From Desulfatitalea sp. BRH_c12 (GTDB taxonomy: Bacteria > Desulfobacterota > Desulfobacteria > Desulfobacterales > Desulfosarcinaceae), in NCBI GenBank assembly GCA_000961655.1, contig LADR01000046.1, positions 1-56,245 of the forward strand: a DNA stretch of 56,245 bases. The letters run 5' to 3'. This document shows positions 1 through 9,975 of this stretch, piece after piece. Within the stretch, counting starts at the first letter, position 1. Every line of letters starts with the position of its first letter. The translations under genes and the position numbers were made by a program. The notes under the pieces are model-generated. The model saw only the letters and a list, made by a program, of their open reading frames with translations. It did no database searches and was not told where the DNA came from.

Positions 1-148
1 TTCGCGCGGGCGACCGCCGGTCGCCCCTACAACGCGCATCGTGACCATAAGCATTGCGACCATAAGCCGCGTGACCATCAAGGTGCCCATTCGCCCCAGG
101 TATCAACGGACTTGTCCATTTCATTTCTGAAATGCGACCCAGCCAATA

Positions 149-294
149 GTAGGGTGGGCATTGCCCACCACCGCGCTTATAAACTCCCGCCCAGCGATTG
201 GATAGACACCGGAGCCAACATAGCGATGAGACATTGAATACGGCCAATCAAAGGCGACCGATATAAGACAAATGGTGGGCGATGCCCACCCTAC
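149..294 (-). mobile_element. MITE-like repeat family 1, copy A
   Basis: Starts GTAGGGTGGGCATTGCCCAC and ends with the reverse complement of a near-identical string, so it has terminal inverted repeats of about 20 bp, each itself a small palindrome. The interior (ggatagacaccggagc, ggccaatca, gataagaca) is the reverse complement of the interior of copies B, D and E. It has no coding capacity. It is therefore a non-autonomous, MITE-like unit. Confidence 0.7.
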
Positions 295-367
295 CAGCCT
301 GCTTCTCACCTGGCGGACCTTACGCGAACCCTTTTCACCGTGTTATCGCAGGGGGTCCCACCTGTAG

Positions 368-386
368 GGGCGACCGGCGGTCGCCC
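368..386. repeat. Family 2 palindrome (GGGCGACC-ggc-GGTCGCCC)
   Basis: A perfect 8-bp inverted repeat with a 3-base loop, preceded by ctgtag. The same GTAGGGGCGA/TCGCCCCTAC theme recurs at 9-30, 8868-8895, 15071-15082, 22491-22515, 35271-35363, 37754-37783, 50247-50266 and 50991-51003. It is an extragenic palindrome family, REP-like in character. Confidence 0.6.
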
Positions 387-786
387 GGTGCGGGAGCAAA
401 GACACCATTGCCGGCAGTCATGCGTGCGGGAGAATATTTCCGCGCCAGCCTGGGCGATGACCCGCATACAAGGGTTCGCGCGGGCGACGCCCCTACAACG
501 CGCATCGTGACCATAAGCATTGCGACCATAAGCCGCGTGACCATCAAGGTGCCCATTCGCCCCAGGATCAACCAACATCTCCCCGCACCGCGCGTACGAA
601 TGGTTCGCCCCTAAGAAAGAACGATGGTTCGTTTCTCTGATCAGGCCAGGCGCAAGTGCGGTTACCCTGCACGCCCACGCCCCACTGGACTTTGCCTGGA
701 TTATCCGATAGATAATGTTTTTCATGCGACAAACGCGGGCGCGGGACGGGCAGTTGTGGCCGCACGCCTGTACGAAAGCGAAGCCT

Positions 787-3393
787 ATGGCTTACTACTC
801 TCACGTCAGTACCGGCTGGGACAGCCTGGACACCATCATCGACAACCTGCGCAGGGGCGACAACGTGGTCTGGCAGGTGGATAGCATCGATGAATACCAG
901 AAACTGGTTTCCCTTTTTGTCAACAAGGCCCTCGCCAGCAACGAACGGGTGGTCTACATGCGCTTTGCCCGGCATGTGCCGCTGCTCGAGCCCCGGCCAG
1001 GGCTGACCGTCTATCCACTCCAGATCGACAAAGGTTTCGAGTCCTTTTCCGCACAGGTGCACAGCATTGTCACCCGCGAGGGCAAAGACATCTTTTACGT
1101 CTTCGATAGCCTCTCCGATCTGCTGTATGCCTGGGCGACCGACCTGATGATCGTAAACTTTTTTTTCATCACCTGCCCTTACCTGTTCGAGTTGAATACC
1201 ATCGCCTATTTCGCGATTTTAAGAAACCGTCACTCCTACAAAGCCATCGCGCGCATCCGCGAAACCACCCAGGTGCTGATCGATGTCTACAGCCACGAAA
1301 GAGAGCTGTATGTGCATCCGATTAAGATTCAGGACCGCTACTCGCCCACCATGTTCTTTCCGCACATCAAGGAACGCGGCGACCTGCTGCCTGTGATCAA
1401 CAGCGTCGAGGCAAGCCGCCTGTTTTCGCACCTGTCGGGCCATATTGCCGTCGATGCCCACCGCCATCTGGATTATTGGGATCGATTGTTCATGCAGGCC
1501 CAGTGGCTGCTCGACTCAGGGGCCACCCCCGAAGAAATGCAGGACATGGTCGAACAGCTGAGCCGTCTTCTGCTCAGCCGCGACAAGCGCCTGCTGGCCA
1601 TGATCCGCGCCCACATGACCCTGGAAGATCTTCTTCAAACCAAGGAAAGGCTGATCGGCACAGGCTATATCGGCGGCAAATCCCTTGGAATGATTTTATC
1701 CAGAAAAATATTACTGCTGGACACGTCGCGCGACTGGTCGAAAAGCCTTGAACCCCATGATTCTTTTTATATCGGCTCGGACGTTTTCTACTCCTATATC
1801 GTTCAGAACGGCTGGTGGAAGCTGTTTATGGAGCACAAAACCCCTGAAGGGTACTTCCAGAAAGCAGCCGAATTGCAAGCCTGCATGCTCAGGGGCGTTT
1901 TCCCGGAAAGCATCCGCGAACGCTTTCAGCTCATGCTGGAGTACTTTGGCCAGTCGCCGATCATCGTGCGCTCCAGCAGTCTATTGGAAGATGCTTTCGG
2001 AAGTGCTTTTGCCGGCAAGTACGAAAGTTATTTCTGTGTCAACCAAGGATCACCTGAACTGCGCTACGAAAACTTTGAGCAAGCCGTCAAGCAGATCTTC
2101 GCCAGCACGATGAACCCGGACGCCCTCACCTACCGTTTGCAGCGCGGGCTCGCGCGCATGGACGAACAAATGGCGCTGCTGGTGCAGCGGGTATCAGGCG
2201 CTTACCACAAGCACTTTTTCTTTCCCGGACTTGCCGGCGTAGGCCTGTCTTATAACCCGTATGTCTGGAACAAGAACATGGATGCCAACGCGGGCATGCT
2301 GCGGCTCGTTCTGGGCTTGGGCACACGCGCAGTCAACCGGGTCGAAAACGATTACCCGCGCATCGTCGCCATGGACGATCCGACCGTCAAACCCGTCGCC
2401 GGGTTGAATGATATTCGCAAATACTCCCAACACCATGTCGATTTTCTCGACCTGGAGGGCAATACGCTGCAAACGCTGCCGCTGACGAATCTGATCGAAA
2501 GAGAGTTGGATCTGAAACTGGGATGGATCGGCGTGCGCGACACCGAATCCATTGAACGCCTGGGGCGCAGCGCCCGTGATCACTGGGTCCTGACCTTCGA
2601 CCGGTTTTTGACCGAAACCCACTTTATCAAGACCATGTCCGCCATGCTCGCCCGGCTGCAACAGGCGTATGCGGCGCCTGTCGACATTGAATTCACAGTC
2701 AACTTCAATCATGATCAGGCGGATGCCATGCAGATCAACCTGCTGCAGTGCCGGCCCTTCCAGACAATCGGACCTTCGGCCGAAGTGGCCATGCCTGCAT
2801 TGCTTCCGGCCGAAAGCATCATCATCCGCTCGCAGGGCAATTTCATGGGCGGCAACGTCTGTCTGCCGATCGCCTGCATCATCTGGGTCGATCCCAAAAC
2901 GTACATGACCCTTTCTTTGTCGGACCGCTACAGCGTCGCCCGCCTGATCGGCAAATTGAACCGCCGCGTGGCGGACCGCGACAAGAACCCGAGCTTGCTG
3001 CTCGGACCGGGGCGATGGGGCACCCACACACCTGCCATGGGTGTTCCGGTCACCTTTTCCGAAATCAACCACATCACGGCCCTGGCGGAATTGAGTTACC
3101 AGGATGGCAATTTAATACCGGACCTCTCCTTCGGTTCCCATTTTTTTCACGATCTGACCGAAACGAATATCTTTTACATGGCCATATATCCTGAAAAACC
3201 GGATGTCGTGTTCAATGCAAAGTGGTTGGAAAGCCAGCCCAATTCACTTGCGCAGGTTGTCCCTGCCGAAGCCGGACTGGGACATGTGGTCAAACTCTGC
3301 AACCTCGGCGAAGCCCCTTTGATCATCCGCTCCAATGTGGCCTCCCAGGAATTGGTGTGTCATTTGACCGGCGCAGCCGGTGAGGAAAAATAA
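787..3393 (+). CDS. PEP/pyruvate-binding domain protein with degenerate KaiC-like N-terminus
   Basis: 868 residues from the ATG at 787; an upstream in-frame ATG at 715 would add 24 residues of unlikely composition, and neither start has a strong ribosome site. Residues 1 to about 215 resemble a KaiC/RecA fold: a STGWDSLD opening and a Walker B-like strand ending at D107. Where a P-loop should be, the sequence reads RGDNVVWQVDS, with no GxxGxGKT. The middle is a PPDK_N (PEP synthase-type) ATP-grasp domain: IGGKSLG with K298, VRSSSLLEDAFGSAFAGKYE from about R395, and a closing LLQCRPFQ. The C-terminal part carries GPGRWGT (740-746) and GSHFFHDL, found in stand-alone PEP/pyruvate-binding proteins. 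There is no phosphohistidine domain and no C-terminal PEP/pyruvate barrel, so it cannot be a complete PEP synthase. It lies 45 bases before a kinase/regulator pair; a regulatory or phosphotransfer role is inference. Confidence 0.85.
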   Translation: MAYYSHVSTGWDSLDTIIDNLRRGDNVVWQVDSIDEYQKLVSLFVNKALASNERVVYMRFARHVPLLEPRPGLTVYPLQIDKGFESFSAQVHSIVTREGKDIFYVFDSLSDLLYAWATDLMIVNFFFITCPYLFELNTIAYFAILRNRHSYKAIARIRETTQVLIDVYSHERELYVHPIKIQDRYSPTMFFPHIKERGDLLPVINSVEASRLFSHLSGHIAVDAHRHLDYWDRLFMQAQWLLDSGATPEEMQDMVEQLSRLLLSRDKRLLAMIRAHMTLEDLLQTKERLIGTGYIGGKSLGMILSRKILLLDTSRDWSKSLEPHDSFYIGSDVFYSYIVQNGWWKLFMEHKTPEGYFQKAAELQACMLRGVFPESIRERFQLMLEYFGQSPIIVRSSSLLEDAFGSAFAGKYESYFCVNQGSPELRYENFEQAVKQIFASTMNPDALTYRLQRGLARMDEQMALLVQRVSGAYHKHFFFPGLAGVGLSYNPYVWNKNMDANAGMLRLVLGLGTRAVNRVENDYPRIVAMDDPTVKPVAGLNDIRKYSQHHVDFLDLEGNTLQTLPLTNLIERELDLKLGWIGVRDTESIERLGRSARDHWVLTFDRFLTETHFIKTMSAMLARLQQAYAAPVDIEFTVNFNHDQADAMQINLLQCRPFQTIGPSAEVAMPALLPAESIIIRSQGNFMGGNVCLPIACIIWVDPKTYMTLSLSDRYSVARLIGKLNRRVADRDKNPSLLLGPGRWGTHTPAMGVPVTFSEINHITALAELSYQDGNLIPDLSFGSHFFHDLTETNIFYMAIYPEKPDVVFNAKWLESQPNSLAQVVPAEAGLGHVVKLCNLGEAPLIIRSNVASQELVCHLTGAAGEEK

Positions 3394-3438
3394 ATTGGAA
3401 AAATCGCCGGTTAGAAATAGTGTACAGAGGTCCCTCGG

Positions 3439-5274
3439 TTGAAAACCAAACCCATCATCCTGACACTCAAAGCCAAGCTGGTAATCCTGTTTCTGATTCT
3501 GGCCCTGTTGCCGTCAGTGATTATCGGGGCATTCTCTATCCGTATTACAGAAAAAGTCATCGTCACCCTGGTGTTGCAGCAACTGGAAAACGTAGCCGCC
3601 GACAAGGCTGCCATTCTCGAACGGTGGCTGGAGGAACGCAAGGCCGACCTGCAAGTGATCGCGGGCACATCGATCGTCCAAACCATGACCCCGGAGGACA
3701 TAGGCCCTTACCTGACCCTCGTCCAGGACCACTATGGCGTTTACCGGGATATTTCCGTCATGGACGCCAACGGCGGCGTCGTTTTCAGCAGCCGCGGCCA
3801 AAAACCGGATGTGGACAACGCGACCTGGGACGACTTTTCGGCCGGCAGGGCGCTGCAGATATCGGATATCACCTATTCGCCCAACGACAAGGAGTCCACG
3901 TTCAACATTGCCGTACCCATATCGCAAAACCAGGAAATCAAGGGCACGGTATACGGTACCGTAGGAACAAGCAGCATTCTTTACTCCATTTTGACGGTTT
4001 CGCTGGGCAGGACCGGGGAATGTTATCTGGTAGACAAAAACGGCACATTTCTGGCCCACAAGGAACCCAACCGCATATTGCGCGAGAACATTTCGCAATC
4101 CGAAAGCTTCAAGAATATTTTCAATCAACGCGACCGTCATGGCACCTACCTGGATTATCGCGGCATCGAAGTTTTCACCACGTCACGAAAAGTCGGCGGC
4201 ACCGAATGGTACCTGGTGGTCGAACAAGACCGCGACGAAGCATTTGAAAGCGCCCAATCCCTTAAACGTTACGTGTATCTGACCGTTCTGCTGTGCATCG
4301 TCAGCGCTTTTCTGATCACCTGGGTCGTTTCCTATCACGTGGTGCGGCCCATTCGGGAATTGAGCCGGTCGGCCAATATTTTAGCCCAATCCCAGTTCAC
4401 CACGACCGAAGTCAAAACCCGCCGCCAAGACGAGATCGGCATACTCTACAATGCATTCGAAAACATGGCGCTCAGGGTCCGCGAGCGGCAGAATACTCTG
4501 GAAAAAACCGTGTATCAAAAGGACGCGGCCCTCAAGGAAACCGATCTGACCCTGAAACAGATCCGGCTGATTGCAGAGCGCTCGGAAAAGTTTGCCGCCA
4601 TCGGACGCCTTGGCGCCGCAGTGGCCCACGAAATCCGCACGCCGCTGACCTCGCTCAAGCTGTTTCTGGAATCGGTGCAGAGTGACATCGAAATCTCGCC
4701 CGAGTACGTGGAAGATTTCGACATTGCCATGCGTCAAATTCGGCGTATCGAATCGGCCATCAACCGTTTCCTGGAGTACACCAAGCCCCAGGAACTCGCG
4801 TTTGCCCAAATCAGTGTCGCCGACCTGATTGCAGGCGTGGTTTTCATGATACGCCCCATGGCCAACAAACAGGAGTGTGTGCTGGACATTGCTGTCGAAA
4901 ACGGACTTCCTCCCATTAGAGGCGACAAGCGCTTTCTGGAGGAATCCCTGGTCAACCTTTTCATCAATTCACTTGAAGCCATGCCATTCAATGGCAAACT
5001 GTCCGTGACCGCCACGCAGGACCGCCTGCAGGAAAACGGTCACGCCAGCGCCTGCGTCCGGATCGACGTCCGAGACAGCGGCCCCGGCATTTCCGAAGCA
5101 CATATCGATCTGATATTCGATCCTTTTTTTACAACCAAGAGCGCGGGGACAGGCTTGGGGCTGCCGCTGGTCATCAATACCATCCAGCGCCACGGCGGGC
5201 GGGTGCACGTAGCGAACCATGCTACGGGCGGCGCCATTTTTTCACTTTTCATTCCTTGCGGAGCACCGGAATAA
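3439..5274 (+). CDS. Cache-domain sensor histidine kinase
   Basis: 611 residues from a TTG start, chosen because AGAGG lies 8 bases upstream (3426-3430). Domain order: a membrane segment at about 13-33, an extracytoplasmic double-Cache-like sensor at about 34-275, a second membrane segment at about 276-301, HAMP to about 350, a coiled linker, a HisKA domain with the phospho-acceptor in AVAHEIRTPL (H397), then HATPase_c with the N-box NLFINSLEAMP (N506/N510), DSGPGI and TKSAGTGLGLPLV. It is a membrane kinase sensing a small periplasmic ligand, as is usual for Cache domains. Six bases separate its stop from the ATG of the NtrC-type regulator, which is its clear partner. The ligand cannot be read from sequence; the target operon suggests an amino acid or nitrogen-related cue, which is inference. 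Confidence 0.93.
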   Translation: MKTKPIILTLKAKLVILFLILALLPSVIIGAFSIRITEKVIVTLVLQQLENVAADKAAILERWLEERKADLQVIAGTSIVQTMTPEDIGPYLTLVQDHYGVYRDISVMDANGGVVFSSRGQKPDVDNATWDDFSAGRALQISDITYSPNDKESTFNIAVPISQNQEIKGTVYGTVGTSSILYSILTVSLGRTGECYLVDKNGTFLAHKEPNRILRENISQSESFKNIFNQRDRHGTYLDYRGIEVFTTSRKVGGTEWYLVVEQDRDEAFESAQSLKRYVYLTVLLCIVSAFLITWVVSYHVVRPIRELSRSANILAQSQFTTTEVKTRRQDEIGILYNAFENMALRVRERQNTLEKTVYQKDAALKETDLTLKQIRLIAERSEKFAAIGRLGAAVAHEIRTPLTSLKLFLESVQSDIEISPEYVEDFDIAMRQIRRIESAINRFLEYTKPQELAFAQISVADLIAGVVFMIRPMANKQECVLDIAVENGLPPIRGDKRFLEESLVNLFINSLEAMPFNGKLSVTATQDRLQENGHASACVRIDVRDSGPGISEAHIDLIFDPFFTTKSAGTGLGLPLVINTIQRHGGRVHVANHATGGAIFSLFIPCGAPE

Positions 5275-5280
5275 CCTCTC

Positions 5281-6723
5281 ATGGAAAAGATACTGATCAT
5301 CGATGACGATGAAGGCCTGAACCATTTCCTGGGTCGTTTTTTCAGAAGAAAAGGCTACGCGGTCACCGCTTGCCTGAGCGGCCGCGCGGCCCTGGAAACG
5401 ATCGGCGGCCAGAGCTTCGATCTGATTCTGCTGGATTACAAAATGCCCGGATTGAACGGCCTTGACACCCTCAAGCAGATCAAAGCGGCTCAGGTCAAAA
5501 CACCGGTTATCCTGATGACAGCCTACGGCAATACCGATACCGCCATCGAGGCCATGAAGCGGGGCGCCTACGACTATCTGGTCAAGCCGTTCGAAAGAGA
5601 TGAATTGAGCCGCGTCGTCGGCGAAGCCCTGCAGTTGAACCGCCAGATGAAAGAAATTGTCAGCCTGCCGGATGCCTTGCAGTTGTCGGACGACCCTGCG
5701 CCCCGTGGCGCTCTGAAAATCATCGGGCAGGGCAAAAAAATGCAGGAAATCTATAAAATCATCGGCCAGATTGCCGAAAAAGACGTGGCTGTCCTGATCG
5801 GCGGCGAAAGCGGCACGGGCAAGGAACTGGTCGCGCGGGCCATCTACCACCACAGCCGTCGCAAAAACAAGCCTTTCATTGCTATTAACTGCGCCGCCAT
5901 TCCCGAGAACCTTTTCGAAAGTGAACTGTTCGGCTATGAACGGGGCGCTTTCACCGGTGCCGAACGCACCTATATCGGCAAGCTGGAACGCTGCGATGGC
6001 GGCACCTGCTTCCTTGACGAAATCGGCGATATGCCGCTGTTGCTGCAGGCCAAGCTGCTGCGCGTGTTACAGGAAGGCGAAATCGAACGCCTTGGCGGCC
6101 GGCAGACAATTCGGACCGATGTGCGCGTGATCGCGGCCAGCAACAAGAATCTTGAACAAGCGGTGCGCGAAGGCAACTTCCGTGAAGATCTGTACTGGCG
6201 GTTGAAAATCATATCCATTCAGTTGCCCGCTCTGCGCCAGCGCACCGAAGATATTCCGGCGCTGGTCGACTACTTCCTGGCCCGATTCAGCGCTGAATAT
6301 GCCAAACCGGTGCGCCACGTGTCCGAAGAGGTGCTGAACCGGTTCCGGACCTACACCTGGCCGGGCAATGTCCGTGAGCTTGAAAACTGCATGCGGCGGG
6401 CTATTTTGCTGTGCGCGGGCGACCTGATTGCCGAGGAGCACGTGGACCTTATGGCGCCCCGGGATGCGAGCGAGATGCAAGCCTCCGGTGCCGACCCCTT
6501 GCTGGCCGGCCTTCGCGACAAACTGCAGACGATCGTCCCCGAGATCCTGCGCCTGTCCCAAGACCATGTGCATGCCAACATCATTGATATCGTGGAGGAA
6601 ACTCTCATCCTCAAAGCCCTTGAAGCGTGCGGCAACAACCAGGTTAAAGCTGCGCGCATGCTCGGTATCAGCCGCAATACCCTGCGCCACCGTTTGAAAA
6701 AGCATCTAAAACCAACTGACTGA
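5281..6723 (+). CDS. NtrC-family sigma-54-dependent response regulator
   Basis: 480 residues. The receiver domain has acidic residues D8-D10, phospho-acceptor D52 (LLDYKMPG), T80 and K102. The AAA+ activator domain has Walker A GESGTGK at 175-181 and the sigma-54 contact loop GAFTGA at about 222-227. The C-terminus is a Fis-type helix-turn-helix (NNQVKAARMLGISRNTLRHR). All elements needed to receive phosphate, hydrolyse ATP and remodel sigma-54 RNA polymerase are intact. It follows the Cache kinase by 6 bases. Only 113 bases after its stop there is a -24/-12 promoter in front of the next operon, so that operon is the most economical target. Confidence 0.95.
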   Translation: MEKILIIDDDEGLNHFLGRFFRRKGYAVTACLSGRAALETIGGQSFDLILLDYKMPGLNGLDTLKQIKAAQVKTPVILMTAYGNTDTAIEAMKRGAYDYLVKPFERDELSRVVGEALQLNRQMKEIVSLPDALQLSDDPAPRGALKIIGQGKKMQEIYKIIGQIAEKDVAVLIGGESGTGKELVARAIYHHSRRKNKPFIAINCAAIPENLFESELFGYERGAFTGAERTYIGKLERCDGGTCFLDEIGDMPLLLQAKLLRVLQEGEIERLGGRQTIRTDVRVIAASNKNLEQAVREGNFREDLYWRLKIISIQLPALRQRTEDIPALVDYFLARFSAEYAKPVRHVSEEVLNRFRTYTWPGNVRELENCMRRAILLCAGDLIAEEHVDLMAPRDASEMQASGADPLLAGLRDKLQTIVPEILRLSQDHVHANIIDIVEETLILKALEACGNNQVKAARMLGISRNTLRHRLKKHLKPTD

Positions 6724-6836
6724 AAAGGCCGAAAAGCAGCAGCCTGCTCAAAACTTGAACAGCCGCCTACCCGCCCCCGCTCCTCTTAAAAAAAATTTTT
6801 GCCCTGTAATCGGATACATATCCCTATTTGTAGCCA

Positions 6837-6852
6837 TGGCACATCCTTTGCT
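6837..6852 (+). promoter_or_regulatory. Sigma-54 (-24/-12) promoter for the 6916-8839 operon
   Basis: TGGCACATCCTTTGCT matches the TGGCAC-N5-TTGCW consensus, with exactly 10 bases between the GG and GC dinucleotides. Transcription would start near 6863, about 50 bases before the ATG at 6916. A sigma-54 activator gene ends at 6723. Between them lie weak palindromes (TCAA-aac-TTGA at 6748-6758 and AGCA-gcc-TGCT at 6738-6748) that could be activator sites. The leader has a small CCGGC/GCCGG hairpin (6885-6898) just before the ribosome site. Confidence 0.75.
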
Positions 6853-6915
6853 CAGCCCCACTGTATAACTCTCAACTTTCACCTCCGGCCAACGCCGGCA
6901 CGAAAGGATGGCATC

Positions 6916-7473
6916 ATGGATTATGAAGGCCTTCTCATTTCGGAAAGAATCGACGAAGTCACCCGGCTATGTGCCAGGGAGCATCCGATATACGAGCATG
7001 TCAGCAACTTCAGTGCCGCCCTGTATATCATCGGACATATCAAATCGTCCGACATGATGTCCGCAGATGACCTGGACGCCTGCGAAGCGGCCTCTATATT
7101 AAAAGAGTATTTCACACCTGTCCGCAAAGAAGATCTGCCGGCCGCTTACGACATCCGCGAATCGGAAGACAAGTATCTGCTTGTCATCGGCAACCCGTCT
7201 TTTCCGGAACACTTCGCAGTGCTGGTCGACATGCACGGCGCCAAACCCTATTTCTCCAAGTTGAAGTTCTTCGGATGCGGCTTCGACAGCTTCGAAGAAC
7301 TGGCGGCAGAGTACTTGGGAAAAGATGGTATCGGCCCTGACGATGTCGCCTACTACAAGATGAAGCACGCCCCGTCTGTTAAAATCAAAGCCTCGCTTTT
7401 AAGAAAAATCTACACAGTCAGAGATGATGGCAGTTATTCTATTTTTGAAGATGAATCGTTAACTTACAACTAG
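6916..7473 (+). CDS. Hypothetical protein co-transcribed with gdhA
   Basis: 185 residues from the ATG at 6916, chosen for AAAGGA at 6903-6908; the longer reading from 6799 would begin upstream of the predicted promoter and is rejected. I do not recognise the family. It is soluble and acidic, with no signal peptide or membrane segment. It has motifs such as YDIRESEDKYLLVIGNPSFPEHF and a C-terminal KIYTVRDDGSYSIFEDESL. It sits behind the sigma-54 promoter, and its stop codon overlaps the ribosome site of glutamate dehydrogenase, so the two are almost certainly co-transcribed and probably translationally linked. A role in controlling or assisting the dehydrogenase is only a guess from position. 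Confidence 0.8.
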   Translation: MDYEGLLISERIDEVTRLCAREHPIYEHVSNFSAALYIIGHIKSSDMMSADDLDACEAASILKEYFTPVRKEDLPAAYDIRESEDKYLLVIGNPSFPEHFAVLVDMHGAKPYFSKLKFFGCGFDSFEELAAEYLGKDGIGPDDVAYYKMKHAPSVKIKASLLRKIYTVRDDGSYSIFEDESLTYN

Positions 7474-7480
7474 GAGGTAA

Positions 7481-8839
<1,359 letters not shown>

Positions 8840-8867
8840 AAAATAGGCACAAGACCGTTTACATCGA

Positions 8868-8895
8868 GCGAGGGGCGAAATGTTTCGCCCCTCGC
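8868..8895. terminator. Hairpin after gdhA, family 2-like
   Basis: A perfect 13-bp inverted repeat (gcgaggggcgaaa) with a 2-base nominal loop, 28 bases after the gdhA stop. There is no T-tract, so it may act as an mRNA 3'-end stabiliser or a bidirectional terminator with the DUF937 gene, which ends at 8985 on the other strand. Its GGGGCGAA/TTCGCCCC core places it with repeat family 2. Confidence 0.5.
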
Positions 8896-8984
8896 GTCGT
8901 TGAGCGTTGGGGCCGTTCCTCGCATGCCCGTGTGCCCCGCGGGTCCATTGGCCTGTGGACCGTGACCCGTCAGCCACTTGCCCG

Positions 8985-9566
8985 TTAAGGTCTTCCTTTG
9001 CCGATCAGACGCATGATGTCGTCCAGAGGATTGCCGTCGCCGTTCAGGTCGAGCATGGAGGCAAGTCCCGACCCTGAGCCGCCGCTCTTCCCGCCCAGTA
9101 AGCTTCCCAGCAGTCCTTCGAGCCCGCCACCCCCCGTGGAGGGTTGCTCCGCGGCGCTGCCGCCCTGCTGCTTGGCCATGTAGCCGGTGACCAGCATCGC
9201 CACCATCGGAAGCATCTTCTTGAGCAGAGATGGCTCCAGCCCAGACTGCGAGGACGCCTTCTGGGCGACCGCGCGGCTCACGTCTTTGGTGCCGAATAGC
9301 TGCCCGAGCACGTTGTTGCCGCGGCTTACGTTCGTCGGCTGCGGCGCCAGCACGTCGTCGAGCAGATCGCCGCCGCCCAGCTGTCCGAGCAGGCCGCCAA
9401 GCCCGTCCATGCCCGTGGGTTGGGATTGTGCCTGCCGCTTGAATCCGCCGAGGATCGCAGGGATAAGCGCCTCGGCCCCGCTGGCTGCCTGGGTCTCGCT
9501 GAGGCCCAGTTCACGCGCCATCGACTGCAGCCCGCCCATCTGTGCGAGGATGTCGGTAACTTGCAT
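8985..9566 (-). CDS. DUF937 (YidB-like) domain protein
   Basis: 193 residues from the ATG at 9566, preceded by AAGGAGT (9574-9580). The longer reading from 9626 has no ribosome site. The N-terminal half has the DUF937 pattern (MQVTDILAQMGGL, SGAEALIPAILGGF) and a Gly/Leu-rich GMDGLGGLLGQLGGGDLL stretch. The middle is a helical KKMLPMVAMLVTGYM segment. The tail is Gly/Ser-rich and ends in LDLNGDGNPLDDIMRLI, which looks like a calcium-binding EF-hand or dockerin-like loop. No enzymatic role is known for the family. A DUF3597 gene lies 34 bases upstream in the same direction, so the two are probably co-expressed. Confidence 0.85.
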   Translation of the reverse strand: MQVTDILAQMGGLQSMARELGLSETQAASGAEALIPAILGGFKRQAQSQPTGMDGLGGLLGQLGGGDLLDDVLAPQPTNVSRGNNVLGQLFGTKDVSRAVAQKASSQSGLEPSLLKKMLPMVAMLVTGYMAKQQGGSAAEQPSTGGGGLEGLLGSLLGGKSGGSGSGLASMLDLNGDGNPLDDIMRLIGKGRP

Positions 9567-9600
9567 GACCTGACTCCTTTTTGAAAGTTTGGCTGCCGGC

Positions 9601-9975
9601 TCAGTCCAGCAGTTCCTTGGGCACATTCCCCCCGTTGGCGGCGATGCGTGCCAGCACGGTTTTGTGCAGCCAAATGTTCATTTTGGCCGAATCCCCCATC
9701 AACTCCGCCGGACAGCCCAATTCCGTAGCCAGTTCCTTGCGTGCCGCGAAGCTGCTGTCGATCTCGAGAAGCTTGAGCAAATCGACGATGGAGGTCCGCC
9801 AGTTCAGCTTTTGCGCGTTCGCCGCCGCGCGCTGCTCCAGTTGCGCGACCACATCGACCAGCGCGACCGGCTGGGTCTGCGGTGCGGCCGGAGTCGTCTC
9901 CGGGGTGGCGGGTGTGGAATCGGCCGAAGCCTTGGTGATACCGAGTTTTTCGAGAATTTTACCGAATAATCCCAT
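9601..9975 (-). CDS. DUF3597 domain protein
   Basis: 124 residues, starting at an ATG with AAGGAGA 5 bases upstream (9981-9987). The opening MGLFGKILEKLG and the C-terminal block with NWRTSIVDLLKLLEIDSS and ARIAANGGNVPKELLD are typical of DUF3597. A Pro/Ala/Thr-rich linker (about residues 17-37) separates the N-terminal helix from the conserved C-terminal domain. The function is unknown. It is the first gene of a two-gene unit with the DUF937 protein. Confidence 0.88.
   Translation of the reverse strand: MGLFGKILEKLGITKASADSTPATPETTPAAPQTQPVALVDVVAQLEQRAAANAQKLNWRTSIVDLLKLLEIDSSFAARKELATELGCPAELMGDSAKMNIWLHKTVLARIAANGGNVPKELLD

Larger units (their letters stand above)
1..786. repeat. Repeat-rich non-coding leader region
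   Basis: No open reading frame here looks like a real gene; those present are low-complexity translations of repeats. The stretch at 23-100 recurs without change at 489-566. Just upstream, the first copy keeps an 8-base piece of a palindrome (gggcgac-cgccggtc-gcccc) that the second copy lacks. Inside each copy the phrase gaccataagc occurs twice. A family 1 MITE-like copy sits between the two (149-294), and a family 2 hairpin lies at 368-386. The region precedes the PEP-binding gene, so its promoter should be here, but I could not pick one out. Confidence 0.7.

Noticed and set aside
306-725. Small frames in the first 700 bases
   Set aside because: They translate repeats and palindromes and have no ribosome sites.
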